A stretch of DNA of 35,447 bases from Lentisphaerales bacterium (GTDB lineage: Bacteria > Verrucomicrobiota > Lentisphaeria > Lentisphaerales > Lentisphaeraceae), in the NCBI GenBank assembly GCA_022446985.1, contig JAKVBD010000053.1, forward strand, positions 1-35,447, read 5' to 3'. Positions 8,464 to 16,756 of this stretch are shown here, piece after piece. Made by a program: the position numbers and the translations under genes. The notes below the pieces were generated by a model. It ran no database searches. It had not been told where the DNA came from and was given only the letters and a program-made list of their open reading frames with translations. Within the stretch, counting starts at the first letter, position 1, and every line of letters begins with the position of its first letter.

Positions 8464-9759
8464 ATGAAAGAACAGACAACATGCGTCGTCTCCATAACCA
8501 ATGAAGACAGCTACAGACATTTCTATAAAAACTGGAAGAATGAACTCTCTGATGTTGCCAACCTGCTGATTGTCGAAAATAACGCCACACACACCTTTGA
8601 AGCTGACACAAAAAACATCACTCACCTCTCTTGGTATGATATAGATACAGACCTTGGTAAAAATTATTGGATAATCCCCCGCAACAGTTCCGCACTCATT
8701 TCCTATGGCTGCTATAAAGCTGTTAAAAGCGGAGCAAAACACATAGTTATCTTAGATGAAAAAGCCGAACCTACAGAGAAAGGTTTCTTCAAACAGCACC
8801 TGAACTTTTTAAAAAATGAAGAAAAAGAAAATTCATGGCATGACATCCTGGCAAACGTCAAACCCAAAGGGGTTCCTTTTTATAACCGCCAACGAAAACT
8901 GCCAGTCATGCTGAATCATGGAATGTGGACAGAAAATGCCATTTTAGATGCAGCCGTACAATTGTCTATCACGAGCGAAACCGGCGCTATCAATATCAAT
9001 GAAGGCATCATCCCTAAAGGAAATTATTTTTCACTGAGTAACATCAATCTTTCATTCAATGCTGAAGCTGCTCCACTTATGTACTTCTTACTTATGGGCA
9101 CCCATAACGACTTCCCATTTGATGGCTACGGAGACATATGGTGTGGTGTTATCGCCAAAAAAATCATGGATCACCTCAACTGGGGTTGCCGTTCTGGTCG
9201 CCCGCTTGTGGTCAATAAACAAGAATCAAATGTCTGGAAATCACTCAAAAATGACTCGAATTCACTTCCGGTAAATGAAAGTTTTTGGGAAAAAATAGAT
9301 GCAATCATCTTAACCAGCGATACTGCGGCCGGCTGCTATACACAAATCTCAGAAGTTATTGGCAATTGGGGCCATCCTTATTTCCAAAAACTTGGCAAAG
9401 CTATGAAAATCTGGAATGGTTTATTTACTGGTGAAGTTCACCTTCATGAAAAAGACGAAGAAGAAGAGGCTAAATCAGCCAGCCAGCTCTTAAGCTACAT
9501 AGATAATCAAGAAAAAGTTTCTGAAGAAAAGCAAAAGAAAGAAACCGAAGAACTTCTTCAATTTTTACAAAGAAAGGCCAAAGATCAGATTTCCGATCCT
9601 AAAGAAATGTCAGATCCAGACGCTGAAATCATCGTCAATGTTATTGAGGATGAGGAAGTACCTGAAACTGATGATAGTAAACCTTTTGTCTCTCAAGCCA
9701 AAAAACTCAAGATTAAAAACCCGGCTTCAGCCAATGGTTTTATCCCTCGTAGAAAATAA
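8464..9759 (+). CDS. GT75/reversibly-glycosylated-polypeptide-like protein
   Basis: From the ATG at 8464 the protein has 431 residues. Residues 190-275 follow the pattern of the RGP family (GT75; UDP-arabinopyranose mutase and relatives): LSNINLSFNAEAAPLMYF, then FPFDGYGDIWCGVIAKKI, DHLNWGCRSGRPLV and a late Trp (ESFW). The DXD-like metal site expected near the end of the first fold reads LDEKAEP (residues 97-103), so the acidic triplet is degraded. After residue 350 comes a highly charged coiled region with a basic tail. The frame is also open from a TTG at 8380, with ATGs at 8389, 8398 and 8425. None has a good ribosome site. I chose 8464 because the conserved fold starts there. Confidence 0.65.
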   Translation: MKEQTTCVVSITNEDSYRHFYKNWKNELSDVANLLIVENNATHTFEADTKNITHLSWYDIDTDLGKNYWIIPRNSSALISYGCYKAVKSGAKHIVILDEKAEPTEKGFFKQHLNFLKNEEKENSWHDILANVKPKGVPFYNRQRKLPVMLNHGMWTENAILDAAVQLSITSETGAININEGIIPKGNYFSLSNINLSFNAEAAPLMYFLLMGTHNDFPFDGYGDIWCGVIAKKIMDHLNWGCRSGRPLVVNKQESNVWKSLKNDSNSLPVNESFWEKIDAIILTSDTAAGCYTQISEVIGNWGHPYFQKLGKAMKIWNGLFTGEVHLHEKDEEEEAKSASQLLSYIDNQEKVSEEKQKKETEELLQFLQRKAKDQISDPKEMSDPDAEIIVNVIEDEEVPETDDSKPFVSQAKKLKIKNPASANGFIPRRK

Positions 9760-9836
9760 ATTTGTGATTTACGCTGAGAATTCCTGTTCTTTGCGTGACA
9801 AAAACCTTGATTAGCCGCATTCGCCACCTTACTGTT

Positions 9837-9865
9837 TTGACATAGATTTCATCATTTTCAACAAT
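9837..9865 (+). promoter_or_regulatory. Promoter candidate for the HTH-EIIA operon
   Basis: A perfect -35 TTGACA (9837-9842) is followed after 17 bases by AACAAT (9860-9865), which matches the -10 consensus at 4 of 6 positions. Transcription would start about 10 bases before the GTG at 9882, leaving a very short leader overlapping the AGGA at 9870-9873. Confidence 0.4.
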
Positions 9866-9881
9866 TTTCAGGATTTTGCTG

Positions 9882-10535
9882 GTGGATACTCACGATATAA
9901 TGACAATCAAAGAAGTCTCAGAGTACTTAAGAGTCTCAGAACGAACCGTTTTAGACTGGGCTCAAAAAGGCGAAATCCCCTGCGGTAAACTGGGCAGCAG
10001 CTGGCGTTTTAAAAGCGACGAAATTAAGAAGTGGCTGGATGACCGCTTATCTTCGGCACCGCCAACAGCATACCCAAGAATTAAACTGGAAATGATCCTT
10101 AACCCCAACAGCATACAAGTTGTTAAAGAGTCTCTAACAAAAGAAAATGTTCTGAACTCAATGGTCGACAACATAAGTGATGTCTTCGAGCTCAAAAATC
10201 GCGAAGAATTCCGTACGGCGATCTTTCATCGCGAAGAGCTAATGAGTACCGGTATAGGACTTGGCATCGCCGTACCCCATGTTCGCTTAAAAAATATCGA
10301 GCATATCTCCATGGGAGCGATGTTGGTAAAACAAGGCGTTGATGATTATGATGCTCTGGATGGCCAGCCGGTGAAACTCATTTTTATGATTATTGCCAAT
10401 GAAGCTCAACATGTCGATTACTTAAAATTCCTCTCTGCTCTAAGTAAACAGCTGCAATGCGAAGAATACCGACAGGAACTTCTCGAAGTTGCTGACTCAG
10501 ATAACTTTTACATGAAGTTAATCAGAGGAATATAA
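9882..10535 (+). CDS. Excisionase-type HTH fused to a PTS EIIA (fructose/Ntr-type) domain
   Basis: Residues 5-55 form an excisionase-family winged HTH (MTIKEVSEYLRVSERTVLDW, then GKLGSSWRFKSDEIKKWL). A PTS EIIA type-2 domain follows from about residue 72, with the phospho-accepting histidine in the conserved context IAVPHVR (His133 from this start) and a second conserved His near residue 178. Such proteins can sense PEP-derived phosphorylation and act as regulators. No other PTS gene is present, so the phosphodonor is unknown. I chose GTG 9882 because AGGA lies 8 bases upstream. An in-frame TTG at 9876 would be too close to it. The gene ends 4 bases before the antiporter gene. Confidence 0.85.
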   Translation: MDTHDIMTIKEVSEYLRVSERTVLDWAQKGEIPCGKLGSSWRFKSDEIKKWLDDRLSSAPPTAYPRIKLEMILNPNSIQVVKESLTKENVLNSMVDNISDVFELKNREEFRTAIFHREELMSTGIGLGIAVPHVRLKNIEHISMGAMLVKQGVDDYDALDGQPVKLIFMIIANEAQHVDYLKFLSALSKQLQCEEYRQELLEVADSDNFYMKLIRGI

Positions 10536-10539
10536 ACTC

Positions 10540-12201
10540 ATGGCAGACTTCGGAGTTCTACTCATACTCGGCATAGGGGTGTTTGGTGGAATTCTCGGGG
10601 CTGCATTCTTTCAAAGATTTCGTTTCCCACCAGTCGTCGGCTACATCACGATTGGTCTGATCATTGGCCAAAGTGGCTTAAAGCTTATTTCTAAAACAAA
10701 TATAAATGAGTTTTCGCCTCTCAACGATTTTGCTCTTGGAGTCATTGGTTTTCTTGTTGGAACTGAACTTAAAATCCCCACCTTTAAAAAATACGGCCGA
10801 CAACTCTCCGCCCTGCTTTTTGGAGAAGTCATTTGCAGTTTTATCCTCGTTTCCGTGGGAATGACCTTTATCCTAAAATGCGCTTATTTTGACTGGAATC
10901 AGTCTTTAGCGATGGGGCTTATTTTTGGAGCGATATCTTCTGCCACTGATCCAGCATCCACCTCAGGATTTATTTGGGAAAACCGAGCTAGAGGAATACT
11001 TTCATCAACCGTCATGTCTCTTATAGCCCTTGATGATGCTGTAGCTATGGCGCTCTTCGGCATAAGTCTGGCAGTCTGTCGGCTTCTACTTACCGAAGAT
11101 AGTGGAACACTCACAATTGCCTTCAAAATCATCTTAAGTATCGCCGGTGCCTTGCTTACTGGTTTACTTCTTGCCTGGATTCTAAATATGCTTTTCCAAA
11201 AAATGTCACGCGATAAAAGAATTGTACTGACTATGGGCACCCTACTACTAGCCATCGGCATCACTAGAAAGTTTAACCTCGATGTTATTCTGGGAACCAT
11301 GTTAATTGGCTTTTTGTTAGCAAACCGTTCGCCGCGTCGTTCGGAAGAAGTCTTTAAAATCTTCAAAATTTTCGCCTCACCTATTTATGTAATATTTGGT
11401 ATTCTTATTGGCGCGCGTATGAATTTATTTGATACTCCAGGTTGGCTATGGTTTGGAGTTATCATCTACGTAGCGACTCGCTGCATCGGCAAAATATATG
11501 GCTCGCGAATAGCTGCGAAGTATACTGAATGCGATGAAGTAATCCAAAAGTATTCCGGCTACTGCCTGCTTTCACAAGGCGGTATAGCCGCTGGTCTAGC
11601 GATCATTGCTTCTCAGCAAATCAGTACTTTTACCGATGATTCCCTGCACTTGGGAGACACACTTGTCTATGGGATTACCTCCAGTACTCTTATCATGCAG
11701 TTCCTGGCACAGCCTTTCTTGCGCAAAGCCTTAAACGACAGTGGCGAAAAAGATAAAAACGTGACCAAGGAAGACGTCATCAATCAATGGCATGTACAAG
11801 ATGTACTACACGACACCGATGCCGTAAATGAAGCTGCTCCTCTCATGAGCGTCATGAACCGCTTTTCAAATGAAGACTTCCTCTCTCTACCGGTTGTGAA
11901 CAAAGAAAATGCCATAGTTGGGACTATTTCCCTGGATAACATGAAGGAACTTCTCACAGATCAAAATTCATGGATGTGGATGCTGACTGCCGATGTCATG
12001 GAACCGGTAAAAGATACCTTCTATTTAAACACTCCTCTAGACGAAGCATTAAACATCATGCAAACCGTAAATATCGATGAAGCTCCGGTTTTAAAATCAA
12101 TCAGCGACCCGACGCTTGTAGGAGTCATTACCCTGCCTTATACTAGGATCTGTCTTTCAAGAGAGATTCTAAAACGTCAGGGCGAGGTCGATCAAAGTTA
12201 A
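10540..12201 (+). CDS. CPA-type cation:proton antiporter with C-terminal CBS pair
   Basis: The 553-residue protein has about 12 membrane segments over residues 1-400. Two motifs place it among Na+(K+)/H+ exchangers: SATDPAST at residues 134-141 and LIALDDAVAMAL with Asp165-Asp166. A double Asp is typical of CPA2/NhaA-like electrogenic exchange. Residues 405-545 hold two CBS motifs, which usually bind adenine nucleotides and gate transport. It is the middle gene of a tight operon, 4 bases after the HTH-EIIA gene and overlapping the channel gene by one base (TAATG). This suggests PTS-phosphorylation control of cation flux. The ion carried cannot be read from sequence. Confidence 0.88.
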   Translation: MADFGVLLILGIGVFGGILGAAFFQRFRFPPVVGYITIGLIIGQSGLKLISKTNINEFSPLNDFALGVIGFLVGTELKIPTFKKYGRQLSALLFGEVICSFILVSVGMTFILKCAYFDWNQSLAMGLIFGAISSATDPASTSGFIWENRARGILSSTVMSLIALDDAVAMALFGISLAVCRLLLTEDSGTLTIAFKIILSIAGALLTGLLLAWILNMLFQKMSRDKRIVLTMGTLLLAIGITRKFNLDVILGTMLIGFLLANRSPRRSEEVFKIFKIFASPIYVIFGILIGARMNLFDTPGWLWFGVIIYVATRCIGKIYGSRIAAKYTECDEVIQKYSGYCLLSQGGIAAGLAIIASQQISTFTDDSLHLGDTLVYGITSSTLIMQFLAQPFLRKALNDSGEKDKNVTKEDVINQWHVQDVLHDTDAVNEAAPLMSVMNRFSNEDFLSLPVVNKENAIVGTISLDNMKELLTDQNSWMWMLTADVMEPVKDTFYLNTPLDEALNIMQTVNIDEAPVLKSISDPTLVGVITLPYTRICLSREILKRQGEVDQS

Positions 12202-13010
12202 TGAAGTGTAAAATAAAACTACTGTCAGAATGGTGGTTTAACGAAAGTCTCATCATCTCAGTCATTATCATAAATGCGATCTCTATTTTCCTGTATGCCT
12301 TTCCTGAACTCAGCCAGACTTACGGCACGACCTTAATCGTTATCGATGAAATCTGCGCACTTTATTTCCTTGTCGAAGTTCTTGTTAAAATTAAGCTCAT
12401 AGGCTTTAAAAAATTCTGGGAAAACGCCTGGGACCGCTTCGACCTCATATTGGTCATCATAACTCTACCGGCAATAGTCGAGCCTTTCTTACCGCCCGAC
12501 CGTTTCATTCACCTCATTGCCAGCCTCAGACTTCTTAGGCTCCTACGCCTACTCAAACTGCTGAAGTTTGTACCTAACAGCATTATGATCATTTCAGGTC
12601 TTAAAAGAGCTCTTAAAGCATCTATTGGAGTTATCCTTTGTCTCTTTATTTTGAATATTATCTTTGCTCTAGGCGCTACAATTCTCTTCAAAGATATCGC
12701 TGGAGCGGAGCAGTACTTCAAAACACCTTTTCACTCCATGTACACCATGTTCAAAGTCTTTACTGTCGAAGGTTGGTATGAAATACCGGATATGCTGAGT
12801 GAAGCTGAAAGCTCGCCTTATAAGATTTTTCTAATAAGAGCTTACTTCATAGCTTCTGTAGGCATAGGCGGACTTCTTGGTCTATCATTGGCAAATGCCA
12901 TCTTTGTAGATGAGATGACAATCGACAATAACATGAAACTCGAAGAAATGATTGGTGAACTAACTCAAGAAGTCCGTGAATTACGAGAAGAACTCGACAA
13001 AAAGAGTTAG
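12201..13010 (+). CDS. Voltage-gated cation channel subunit with TVEGW filter
   Basis: This 269-residue, six-segment Ion_trans protein has the size and layout of bacterial NaChBac-type channels, which work as tetramers. S4 carries basic residues at every third position (Arg110, Arg113, Arg116, Lys119, Lys122). The pore helix and filter read VFTVEGWYEIP, with TVEGW at residues 188-192. The Gly after Glu differs from the TLESW of sodium-selective NaChBac. It resembles the EGW of animal Cav repeats I and III and of CavMr from Meiothermus, so Ca2+ preference is plausible. The C-terminus (residues 245-269) is a coiled coil, as in this family. It is translationally coupled to the antiporter gene and overlaps the convergent gor by 4 bases. 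Confidence 0.88.
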   Translation: MKCKIKLLSEWWFNESLIISVIIINAISIFLYAFPELSQTYGTTLIVIDEICALYFLVEVLVKIKLIGFKKFWENAWDRFDLILVIITLPAIVEPFLPPDRFIHLIASLRLLRLLRLLKLLKFVPNSIMIISGLKRALKASIGVILCLFILNIIFALGATILFKDIAGAEQYFKTPFHSMYTMFKVFTVEGWYEIPDMLSEAESSPYKIFLIRAYFIASVGIGGLLGLSLANAIFVDEMTIDNNMKLEEMIGELTQEVRELREELDKKS

Positions 13011-14350
13011 TCCCTCATGGTCACAAATTCTTCCGCAGAAGTCGGGTGAATTCCAATGGTTCTATCAAAATCTTCTTTTTTAGCACCGGCTTTAAGTGCC
13101 ACTGCCATTCCCTGAATAATTTCACCAGAGTAAATACCGCCCATGTGAACTCCAAGGACTTCATTTGTTGAAACCCTGACAACCATCTTCACCATCGTTC
13201 GTTCTTCACTATCTGTCAGAACCAACTTCATAGGTCTGAAGCTACCGAAATAAACCTTAATGTCTTCGCCAAATTTTTCTTTAGCTTCACCCTCAGTCAA
13301 TCCGACAGTCGCCATTTCCGGCTGACTGAAAATCGCCGTTGGGATAAGATTGTAATCGACTTCACGGAAACCCTCACCAAAGAGGTCATGAGCCACAAAC
13401 ATTCCCTCTGCCAAAGCAACTGGCGTCAGCTGTACGCGATTAATCACATCACCTACAGCATAAATGGACGGGCAGGAAGTCTTAAACTTATCATCTACCA
13501 AAACTGCACCGTTTGGAGCCATATCAACGCCAGCGGTCTCTAAACCAAGTCCCTGGACATTGGGATGGCGGCCTGTAGCGTAAAGGACCTGATCGTAGAC
13601 TTCGGTTTCACCTTCTTTATATTTAACTTCCAGTCCAGCATCTGTTTTTGTAATCGATTCAACATTACTTTCAAACTTTAGATTTATGCCTTTTCTGGTC
13701 ATCTCATCGCGAATGAATTCACGCATAGAAATATCAAAACCGCGCAAGAAAAGATCACGTCGATACGAAAGAGTTGTCTCAGCCCCCAGACCATTCATAA
13801 TCCCGGCAAATTCAACACCGATATAACCGCCACCCACAACCAGGAAGCGCTTTGGAACTTCTTCAAGAAAGAACATTTCATTTGATGTAATAACGTGCTC
13901 AGAGCCCGGGAACTCAGGGATTGTCGGTCTGGCACCTGTAGCTACAAGGATATATTTAGCGGTGTATTTTTTATCACCGCACTGAACTTCATTTGGACCA
14001 GTCACTACCGCTCTTTCGGCGATAACTTCAACATTGGCTCTCTCAAGTATTCCTTTGTAGATGCCATTTAAGCGTTCGATTTCTTTATTCTTGTTATTAA
14101 TCAGCTTTTGCCAATCCAATTTCACGCCATCGACATTCCAGCCATAACCAGCGGCGAGATGAAAGTCTTCCATAAAGTGCGACGCATAAACCAACAACTT
14201 TTTAGGAACACAGCCGACATTTACACAAGTTCCTCCCATGAAGGCTTCTTCTGCAACAGCGACTTTAGCTCCAAGCTGAGATGCTATTCTTGAAGAACGA
14301 ACTCCACCTGAACCGGCACCAATAACAAAATAATCGTAATCAAATTCCAT
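13007..14350 (-). CDS. gor: Glutathione-disulfide reductase
   Basis: The FAD/NADPH flavoprotein (447 residues) reduces oxidised glutathione. The N-terminal FAD-binding motif GAGSGGVRSSR (residues 11-21) is followed by the redox disulfide GGTCVNVGCVPKK (Cys42, Cys47). The NADPH half contains GGGYIGVEFA and the C-terminal dimer domain ends with the catalytic His435/Glu440 pair in HPTSAEE. Length is typical of glutathione reductase, and the absence of an N-terminal extension argues against a thioredoxin/mercuric reductase hybrid. Its ribosome site GGAG directly follows the stop codon of the upstream kamA-like gene, so the two are coupled. The GST at 23016 is another thiol-related gene in the window. 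Confidence 0.92.
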   Translation of the reverse strand: MEFDYDYFVIGAGSGGVRSSRIASQLGAKVAVAEEAFMGGTCVNVGCVPKKLLVYASHFMEDFHLAAGYGWNVDGVKLDWQKLINNKNKEIERLNGIYKGILERANVEVIAERAVVTGPNEVQCGDKKYTAKYILVATGARPTIPEFPGSEHVITSNEMFFLEEVPKRFLVVGGGYIGVEFAGIMNGLGAETTLSYRRDLFLRGFDISMREFIRDEMTRKGINLKFESNVESITKTDAGLEVKYKEGETEVYDQVLYATGRHPNVQGLGLETAGVDMAPNGAVLVDDKFKTSCPSIYAVGDVINRVQLTPVALAEGMFVAHDLFGEGFREVDYNLIPTAIFSQPEMATVGLTEGEAKEKFGEDIKVYFGSFRPMKLVLTDSEERTMVKMVVRVSTNEVLGVHMGGIYSGEIIQGMAVALKAGAKKEDFDRTIGIHPTSAEEFVTMRD

Positions 14351-14362
14351 AATCCAAACTCC

Positions 14363-15385
14363 TTAGTCTTTGTAGTCGTGACAATTCCCCTGCCAGTCTT
14401 CCACTTTATAATTTTCACCATTCTTACGCAAGTAAGTGTAGCCTAAAGGCACTTTACCTTTCCCTCCGGGTATATCCAAAACATAAGAAGGTTGACACAA
14501 ACCAGAAACCTTACCTCTTAGAGACTTCGTCAGTTCAACGCCCTTATCTACAGGCACTCTGAAGTGGGAGGTTCCTTGAGCTTTATCCGGGTGATGCAGG
14601 TAATATGGTTTTACTCTGTAGGCGATCAATACCCTGAATAGTTTTTCCAGTTTTTATTCACAATCATTGATTCCCTTCAGCAAAACGCTTTGGCTCAACA
14701 AGGGAATTCCCATTTTAAAAAACCTTTTAAGAGCTGCTTTAACTTCTACAGTCACCTCTTCATGACTATTGCAGTGCAAAACAACAAAAACTGCTTTCTC
14801 TGTTTCCAAAGCATCAATTAATTTCTCTGTTACCTTCTCCGGGCTCGCCATAGGCAAACGGGTATGTATGCGAATAACTGCGACATGCTCAATTTTACTC
14901 AAACGTTCTACTATCTCTTTGAGCTTTGCCGGATGTAGCACTAATGGATCTCCACCAGAAAGAATAACCTCAAAAATCTGCTCATTCTGCTCTATATATT
15001 GTATGGCGATATCTAATTCACTCTGACTAAGTATTTCTTTCCCACGTCCGACTTTTTCCCGGCGAAAACAAAAGCGGCAGTAAACTTCACACACATGAAC
15101 TGCTTTTAAAAGGACTCTATCCGGATACCTGTGAGTGATTCCTTTAATGGGTGTATAAACATCATCCCCTATTGGATCTGCCAGTTCTTCAGCGCTTATC
15201 GACAACTCCTCAACCGAGGGAACATACTGTTCTAAAACCTCCGGAGCGGGATTATTATGAATACCTTGACTGATGGACACTGAAAATTTCTCAGTCACTT
15301 TCTCAATAGTCTGTAAGATTCCATCATCGACTAAACCATTATCTATAAGGCCGCGTGAATTCTTTATGTGTTTATTTAAGCTCAT
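14363..15385 (-). pseudogene. KamA/EpmB-like lysine 2,3-aminomutase interrupted by one in-frame TAA
   Basis: One continuous frame of 340 codons is broken by a TAA at 14654-14656 (codon 244). Before it lie the radical SAM cluster motif CEVYCRFC (Cys99, Cys103, Cys106), the GGDPL motif, and LLKGINDCE. After it, in the same frame, the sequence resumes exactly as expected (KLEKLFRVL, then VKPYYLHHPD and TSHFR). It reaches PGGKGKVP, which holds the family's PLP-binding lysine (about codon 311), and ends at a normal stop. In relatives the interrupted position is commonly Glu, so a single GAA-to-TAA change explains it. The truncated product would lack PLP. Full length (339 residues) matches EpmB, which beta-lysylates EF-P, but no efp gene is here. 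The next gene, gor, is coupled to the true 3' end. Confidence 0.85.
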
Positions 15386-15428
15386 GCGATGAATGATATT
15401 ACAAAAAATTAAAAATTCTTATCAAGCT

Positions 15429-15456
15429 TTGTCAAAAATGGCATATTCCATAGTAT
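15429..15456 (+). promoter_or_regulatory. Promoter candidate for the DUF1501/DUF1549 pair
   Basis: TTGTCA (15429-15434) and TAGTAT (15451-15456) are spaced 16 bases apart. Transcription would begin near 15463, leaving a leader of about 75 bases before the ATG at 15538, which has CGGAG upstream. Confidence 0.4.
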
Positions 15457-15537
15457 CCATTTACGAAAGATGCTTAAAAAGTTGAAATGGGCACATAAAA
15501 AAATTATTTTTAAACAAACACAGGCCGGAGACATAAC

Positions 15538-16737
15538 ATGAATAGACGTGAAATACTTAAAGGAGGAGCAGTCACCCTATCAGGCATGCTCATGGCGAAC
15601 ACAGTTCAAGCCAGACGTAGAAAGAGCACCATGAAACACTTCATTTTCATCAGACTTGGTGGTGGTGCAACACAGATGGAACTTTGGGATCCAAAACCGG
15701 GTAATAAAAACGGTGGCCCAACTAAAGGTTTAAAAACTAAAATTGCCGGTCGTCAATTCTCTGAGTACCTACCGGGACTTTCTGAAATCTCTGACAAGAT
15801 GGCAATCGTTCACACAACTTCTCGTATCGGCGAACATATGCTCGGTACTTACTACACTGGTTCTGGTGGTTTCGGCCCAAGTCCGGTCCTTAAACACCCA
15901 GGTATGTGTTCTGTAGTTGGTTGGGGACTTTACAATGAAAATAGCGACCTTCCTCCAGTAGTTTCTATGGGTGGTGGTTTAACTGCTGGTTTCCTTGGTA
16001 ACTCCTACGATCCATATCAAGCAGGTGGCGACATGTCACTGACTGTAAGCGGCATGTACAAAAAAGGCGTCGAAAAAGGCGACAACATGCGTGAGCAGTA
16101 CCACAAAGTTTCTCCACTTTCTTCATCCGATGACTATCAAGAAGAAGTTAAGCACGAAACTAGAGCTTCAAGACTTTCTCTAGGCATCTCTAACAAAGCT
16201 CTGGATATCTCTGGTGAATCTGAAAAAACTAAGGAATCTTATGGTCGCGGTTTTGGTGAGCAGTGCTTGAAAGCCCGTCGTCTCATCATGGCTGGTGTAC
16301 CGGCTATTCACCTTAGTCTGGGTGGCTGGGATATGCACCAAAACGTATTCGAAAGTTGCTCCAACAAAATCCCTGCTATGGACCAGGCTATCTCTATGCT
16401 GGTTAAAGACCTGAAGGCGATGGATGTTTTCGACAAAACTATGATCATGGTTTCCGGTGAATTCGGTAGAACACCAAGAATCAATAACAATGAAGGTCGT
16501 GACCACTGGCCACGTAACACTCCTGTTGCTCTTATCAGCGGTGCCTTCAATAAAGGCATGGTCGTTGGTGACTCAGGCCCGGACGGAACGGCTGTAAATA
16601 ATATGGTGAGCTTCGGTACAGTCAGTCACAGTGTTTACAAAATGATGGGAATCAATCCGAAAGGATGGTTCGAAGACATTCAAGGCAGACCTTTGCGTTA
16701 TTGTCCTTCAGATGTCGGTATTGAAGGTCTAGCTTAG
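15538..16737 (+). CDS. DUF1501 protein with twin-arginine-like signal
   Basis: The 399-residue protein starts MNRREILKGGAVTLSG, a twin-arginine-like signal ending near residue 25 (VQA), so it may be exported folded. The body has the DUF1501 pattern: FIRLGGGATQMELWDPKPG, HMLGTYYTGSGG, HLSLGGWDMHQNVF, and SGEFGRTPRINNNEGRDHWP. DUF1501 proteins belong to the alkaline-phosphatase-like superfamily. They are very abundant in Planctomycetes and Lentisphaerae and almost always paired with DUF1549/DUF1553 genes, as here (next gene 19 bases downstream). The substrate is unknown. Confidence 0.88.
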   Translation: MNRREILKGGAVTLSGMLMANTVQARRRKSTMKHFIFIRLGGGATQMELWDPKPGNKNGGPTKGLKTKIAGRQFSEYLPGLSEISDKMAIVHTTSRIGEHMLGTYYTGSGGFGPSPVLKHPGMCSVVGWGLYNENSDLPPVVSMGGGLTAGFLGNSYDPYQAGGDMSLTVSGMYKKGVEKGDNMREQYHKVSPLSSSDDYQEEVKHETRASRLSLGISNKALDISGESEKTKESYGRGFGEQCLKARRLIMAGVPAIHLSLGGWDMHQNVFESCSNKIPAMDQAISMLVKDLKAMDVFDKTMIMVSGEFGRTPRINNNEGRDHWPRNTPVALISGAFNKGMVVGDSGPDGTAVNNMVSFGTVSHSVYKMMGINPKGWFEDIQGRPLRYCPSDVGIEGLA

Positions 16738-16756
16738 GTTTACTAGGGAGTAAAAA

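Noticed and set aside
12201..13010. Potassium channel
   Set aside because: No GYG filter is present, and TVEGW plus the C-terminal coiled coil fit the NaChBac-type family instead.
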